From NCBI RefSeq assembly GCF_011386835.1, contig NC_088792.1, positions 44,072,882-44,136,881 of the forward strand: a stretch of DNA of 64,000 nt. The letters are read 5' to 3'. The stretch comes from Chrysemys picta bellii (lineage: Eukaryota; Chordata; Testudines; Emydidae). A program made the position numbers and the translations under genes. Positions 59,701 to 64,000 of the stretch are shown here, one piece after another. The notes beneath the pieces were generated by a model, which saw nothing but the letters and a program-made list of their open reading frames with translations, searched no databases and was not told where the DNA came from. Positions within the stretch are counted from its first letter, which is position 1; every line of letters starts with the position of its first letter.

Positions 59701-60370
59701 CTAAAATACAAAAACAAAGGAAGTCTATCAATTGTCACAAAGAAAACCGGATGTCTCCAACATAATTTAGATCAGTTATCAAGTACAGATTTTTTGGGGG
59801 GTTAAATAAAAAAGAATACGCATTTCAACTGTTTTATGGATGAAGGAAAAAACTCATCATGTCCATCTCCTGCAACTCACAAATGTCTACCAAATCTCCA
59901 TTAACCAACCGTGTGGTGAAAATACATGCACACTGGGTTCCTCTCGATTTCAATTGTTTTCACAATCTGTCTTGATAGGTTACTCAGAGGTCTTATCAAT
60001 GCATACAATTTCTTTCAAGTCTGATAGTTTGCCAGATTGTGCCACCTTATTCATGCTGCAAGGTACTACTCAATATGGATAAGGGTGGCACAATCTGGCC
60101 TTTAATGATTATGACAAACAACAATTTATCTAATAATCAATTTCTAACCAAACCGAATCTTATGCTGATGCATGTTAGGGTGGTAAAACTTGTTAAAAAC
60201 ATGACACCCAATTAGTTTTTCCTCCCAAATAGTAAATATACTACTGCTAGGTTAAAGCTAAGCACTATCTGCTGCAACAAGGACATTTGAAATTCAGAAG
60301 AAAATTCTAAATGCATACTACTTAGACTAGAGAAGCCTTATTCTGAGGCAGGTATCATGCACTGGGACTC
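59701..60370. other. SLC25A40 intron, nothing recognised
   Basis: AT-rich, no exon or defined repeat. A sequence around 60028-60110 contains CCAGATTGTGCCACCTTAT and its near complement AAGGGTGGCACAATCTGG, a short hairpin-like MITE candidate. Confidence 0.4.
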
Positions 60371-60594
60371 TAAAGGTTATCTACATTGCAATAAAACACC
60401 TACAGCTGGCTGGTGTCAGTTGGCTCAGGCTCACATGGCTTGGGCTTCAGGGCTATAAGACTGCAGTGTAGACTTTCGGGGTTGCACTCGGGCTCCCAAG
60501 CCAGATTATCTACACTGCAATTTTATAGACCTTAACCCAAGTCACCTAACATAGGCCATCTGTAGGTGTTTTACTACAGTGTAGACATACCGTA
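60371..60594. mobile_element. MITE with TCTACAC-like ends
   Basis: Left TAAAGGTTATCTACATTGCA and right CAGTGTAGACATACCGTA are inverted with mismatches; inner ATTATCTACACTGCAA and AACACCTACAGCTGG/CTGTAGGTGTT also pair. Non-coding, probably hAT-derived. Confidence 0.6.
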
Positions 60595-61682
60595 AGATCC
60601 CCTCTGCTGGACAGTATGGAGGGGACAAGATCATGCTATTTAGGCAGGTTTATTTATGCCTGGACTTAGGCACCTCTCTCCATGACAGGTTTGGGGATAA
60701 GCACACACCCCTCTCCTTTGCATCTCCCATTGGCTAGCTTAGGCAACTCCCCTGCCTACCATGCTATTTTTATGTATCGCCATTCATTGTATAGGGAGCC
60801 AAGGTGCCTAACTCAGACTTTGTGGATCACGGTGTTGCTGAGATTTTCTAACTTTTAGGTGCCACAACTCTCAGCATCACAATGACTAAGTTCCTTTGTG
60901 GATCTGGGCCCTATTTACTAAATTGAGATTTGTTACTCACTTAGCTACTGGATAATGATACTTTTATCTTACCCAGCATGGGTCACATTGGTGGATCTTA
61001 GTTCTTGAAGAATGAAAATGTTGGGGTAAGCGCATTTAAATTTTCCTATTCTTCAGCATAGTAAGGATCACAGATCCTACTGTTGGATTTTATCTTCAGT
61101 GTGTAAGTAGGTAAAACAACTTAGCCTAACATAAAACAGAACTTGAAATAAATATGCATAGAGTCTTTTTCCTGAGTTACTATATCATGCAACACAACAA
61201 CATTGGATGAGGCTTACAAGTCAGCTTTGATATATTTACTGAAGAAATGCATGGAGAACAATTAGGTAACAGTGCAGATTTCTTCCTACAAAATGTATGC
61301 CTCCACCCAAGAGGCCATTTCTATTCCTAGGAAGTGTAGCCTGAGTGCTGAAAAATAACTTTTTGTCTTGCTTGGCTCAGGTATATATTACCTGATCCAC
61401 TTAGAAACTTATGACTTTAAAGCCTTGAAATAGCCAGGTGCTAGACCACAAGTAACAAGCTTTATCTCATCAGAGCTTCACTTTTGTTTTTATATTTATA
61501 ATGCTGGGTGGACATTGAAAGTATACTTAGTGCTATTGCTTGGGTCAAGATGATTGTAGCACTATGTTCTGTGATTTATAGGTTATGGAGTTGACTTTAA
61601 GGAGTAATGATAGGTTTGCTTTGAGAGCCACTTTCTTGGCATGAAAAATGCTGTATTGGTACTCTGTATATAGAGCTCTTGA
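60595..61682. other. SLC25A40 intron, nothing firmly assigned
   Basis: Contains MITE-like fragments (for example GTGGATCTGGGCCCTATTTA near 60899) but no defined ends and no exon. Confidence 0.4.
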
Positions 61683-61769
61683 GCCCAGATCCACAAAAAT
61701 ATTTGAGCCCTTAACTTCCACTGATTTCAATGGAAGTGAGGAACTTTAAATACCTTTATGGATCTGGGC
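61683..61769. mobile_element. Short MITE
   Basis: GCCCAGATCCACAAA at the left and TTTATGGATCTGGGC at the right form inverted ends around about 60 bp that is itself partly palindromic (CTTCCACTGATTTCAATGGA). Confidence 0.6.
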
Positions 61770-62123
61770 CTTAATTCCTATTCTTGCCAGGATGATATGA
61801 TGCTTTCAAAAAACCACCTGACAGAGAGGGAACAATGATACTGCACTTGAAAGGTATTAGCTGATAGTCAAAGGTTTGATGTCCCTGCACAGCTACTGAG
61901 GATACATCAAAGAGGCTTCATGGAGAAATCTCATTGACTGGCTGAAGTTATATTCTTGCCTCTGAAGGTTTCCAGTACACTAGATATAACTGATAAGTTA
62001 ACTCAGGAAACTTGTAAATTGTCTAAAATTAAACACTTAGGAATAAGCATACTCACTGGTCAAAATAATGAAGTATAACTACCCTTTAAAACACGTTATG
62101 GAAGATATGAAATTGCAACTTAC

Positions 62124-62191
62124 AACGTTGGAGGAAGTCCACTCCACAGTGATTTAATACCCTCTATTTTAATAATGTTCACAAACGCATC
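62124..62191 (-). CDS. SLC25A40: SLC25A40, most upstream exon in window
   Basis: 68 bp from acceptor ttattttag to donor gtaagt, entering in phase 0 and leaving with two bases. It encodes [20 protein letters not shown] and PT plus a split leucine. Human: [23 protein letters not shown], the matrix helix and GLPPT segment of the first carrier repeat. The gene's first helix and its first Px[DE]xx[KR] motif are encoded upstream, beyond 64000. Together with the six downstream exons this gives 774 coding bases with no frame conflict. Confidence 0.95.
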
Positions 62192-62331
62192 CTAAAATAA
62201 TAACCAAATACAGATCATGGGTTAGTTATTTAACTCTCCAATTCATGAAACAATTATGTTGGTGGGCAGGAGATGGAATTAAAAATACACTGCAAGAGAA
62301 AGTAGTACACTAAAAAATAGTTTGTCACACT

Positions 62332-62461
62332 AAGGCCCCAATCCTGTAAATACTTAGACACATAATTAACTTTAAGTACTAGTTCCTCCATTGGTATCAA
62401 TCAGAATATTCACATGTATAAAGTTAAGCATGTACCTAAATATTTGCAGGATCAGGACCTT
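62332..62461. mobile_element. Short MITE
   Basis: AAGGCCCCAATCCTGTAAAT and ATTTGCAGGATCAGGACCTT are inverted ends over 130 bp, with TA at both borders. Non-coding. Confidence 0.65.
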
Positions 62462-64000
62462 AATTTGTAACATCAGTAGACATCAAAGAAGTATGACAGA
62501 TATGACTAGAAACAAATTACTTTCAAAACAGGTACAGCACAGGCAGCAACTGTGAAAGCTTACCCAAACTATCCCACCCACACACCTCTACTGTCACCTG
62601 AAAGAACTACCTCCAGGTATAAGAAGATAATTCACTCTCCATGCTTAGTCAGTACTTGGCTTCTAACAGCAAGAATGCATATTATGCTTGGCCAATTAGG
62701 ATGGGATTTTATGGTGATATAGACACCACCGATAGAAACTATGTGGACCACTAGTTAGTTTCATATGGGTCACCAGTCATTATAGGATGATGATTTTCTG
62801 TCACTGTACCTACCTGTACTGTATTTGAATATATGTCCTTTGTTTGTTATACCATTACATATAAAGAACCACTTCCTCAAGGGAAGTAAATTGGCACAGT
62901 TCCATTGGCTGATTTACACCAGCTGAGGATCTAGCCAAACGTTTGTTCCCATAATTAATAAACTTTTTGTTGTGATGTGATTCTAGCAAGACAATTAATG
63001 TTTACATAAGGCCCAAAGTGTGCTGGACACATTTACAATCTAAAACAGTATAGCGGGAGGATGGGAGAAGGGATGCAACAAAAAGCAGTGACTGAGCAGG
63101 GAAATCATGCATCTTATTAGTTACATGATATGTTAACAGAATTTGACATTAGTTCATGCAAGAGGCTTTCAATGGCAAAAATATTTTAAAAAATTTTAAA
63201 TGGCAATTTCTTGAAAATTAGACACCCAATCATATGGTAATAAAGGATAGCTTTATTAGCCTCAGAATTGTCCATAACTACTTCCCAAAAATAAAAGAAA
63301 ACTCCAGAATCTGGTAAAATTAGTCCTCCTCTTGTATTCCCCACCAAAATGTCCCTTGGTATAGGGGAAATGTGCACAAGATCATTTACCAAACAAACAG
63401 AATTTAAGTGACTTACTAAAGATTATGCAGTGGAGTTGATTGAAAAATGCAGACAAATATTTGTGGAAAAAAAATCTATTTTGTGAAAATTCATTGAAAT
63501 TTTCAAAAAAAACTTCAACTACGCTAAAAGCTGGTAAAAAATCCCCCAATACTTTTCATGAAAAAAATGTATAAAATTGCAAAAAGCTCACTAAAATTTT
63601 GAAAATTCTTGAATACCTCTATTATGTAGTAATACACAAGAGTTAAGCAAAGAAATCTGGTGGCTGAAGTGGAGTCCTGTGCTTTAATTTCTAGATTCCA
63701 GTGTCTCTTCTACAAAATTGCTTCAAATCACCTAGTGAAATCCTGGTCCCATTGACTTCAATCGAGCCACAATTTCACCCCTGTACTTAACTAGGACAAC
63801 CTTAAGATTGGGCTAATAATGCATATTCAATTCAGTAAATGCTGAAAGATCTGCAGATAGAAAAGTACAGTAAGTACAGATAATTATTATTATGCATGTG
63901 TTTCAGACTGGGGAGGTAGGATCAGTGGGTCAGTATCTTGGCAGGAAGGAATTGTGGCTTCCCTTTCCACCTCTCCTTTGTTTTAATTAATCTATGATTG
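62462..64000. other. SLC25A40 upstream intron, nothing recognised
   Basis: AT-rich sequence. I looked for the missing N-terminal SLC25A40 exons and found none. Confidence 0.5.

Noticed and set aside
63186..63392. Possible N-terminal SLC25A40 exon near the right edge
   Set aside because: The frame does not resemble the first carrier helix or the PLDVVK motif and lacks fitting splice sites.

Overview
The window is nuclear DNA of a cryptodiran turtle. The evidence is a tRNA-derived Cry I-type SINE (38180-38375), many CR1 LINEs with the turtle/bird 3' end, several DIRS-type tyrosine-recombinase retrotransposons, and vertebrate multi-exon genes. I see no bacterial, plasmid or phage features and no CRISPR array.

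Two host genes can be read by exon and splice-site structure. The 3' terminal coding exon of RUNDC3B (+ strand, 11871-12016) is followed by a 3' UTR of about 2.2 kb. Seven coding exons of SLC25A40 (- strand, 62191 down to 20749) give the C-terminal 257 residues of this mitochondrial carrier. Their splice phases match at every junction and total exactly 258 codons including the stop. The genes are tail to tail, as in the human ABCB1-RUNDC3B-SLC25A40-DBF4 region. The missing SLC25A40 N-terminal exons should lie beyond 64000 and the other RUNDC3B exons before position 1.

Nearly everything else is transposable-element debris in introns. 1-11000: DIRS copy A, a CR1 and an LTR-like block, then a second DIRS family (copy B) on the - strand, interrupted by a 5'-truncated R2-like element with a restriction-like endonuclease. 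11000-22200: a hAT-type MITE, RUNDC3B 3' end, intergenic DNA with a MITE and a CR1, SLC25A40 3' end. 22200-34955: a 12.7-kb block of DIRS pieces (X, Y, D) with two CR1 copies and an LTR-like insert, best read as nested insertion. 35900-45800: a MITE, a solo DIRS terminal unit split by a hAT MITE, a Cry I SINE, a complete-ended Tigger/pogo element, foldback repeats and CR1. 48000-55200: MITEs, a Harbinger-type MYB/SANT fragment, an LTR-like repeat, a deleted DIRS copy E and another hAT MITE. 55900-64000: CR1, MITEs and the two most upstream SLC25A40 exons seen.

No transposon gene appears intact. I did not find a convincing new biological system. The points most worth checking are the R2-like insertion inside a DIRS element, the reconstruction of the nested DIRS block, hairpin-like terminal units shared by DIRS families, and a Cys/His motif shared by their ORF1 proteins.
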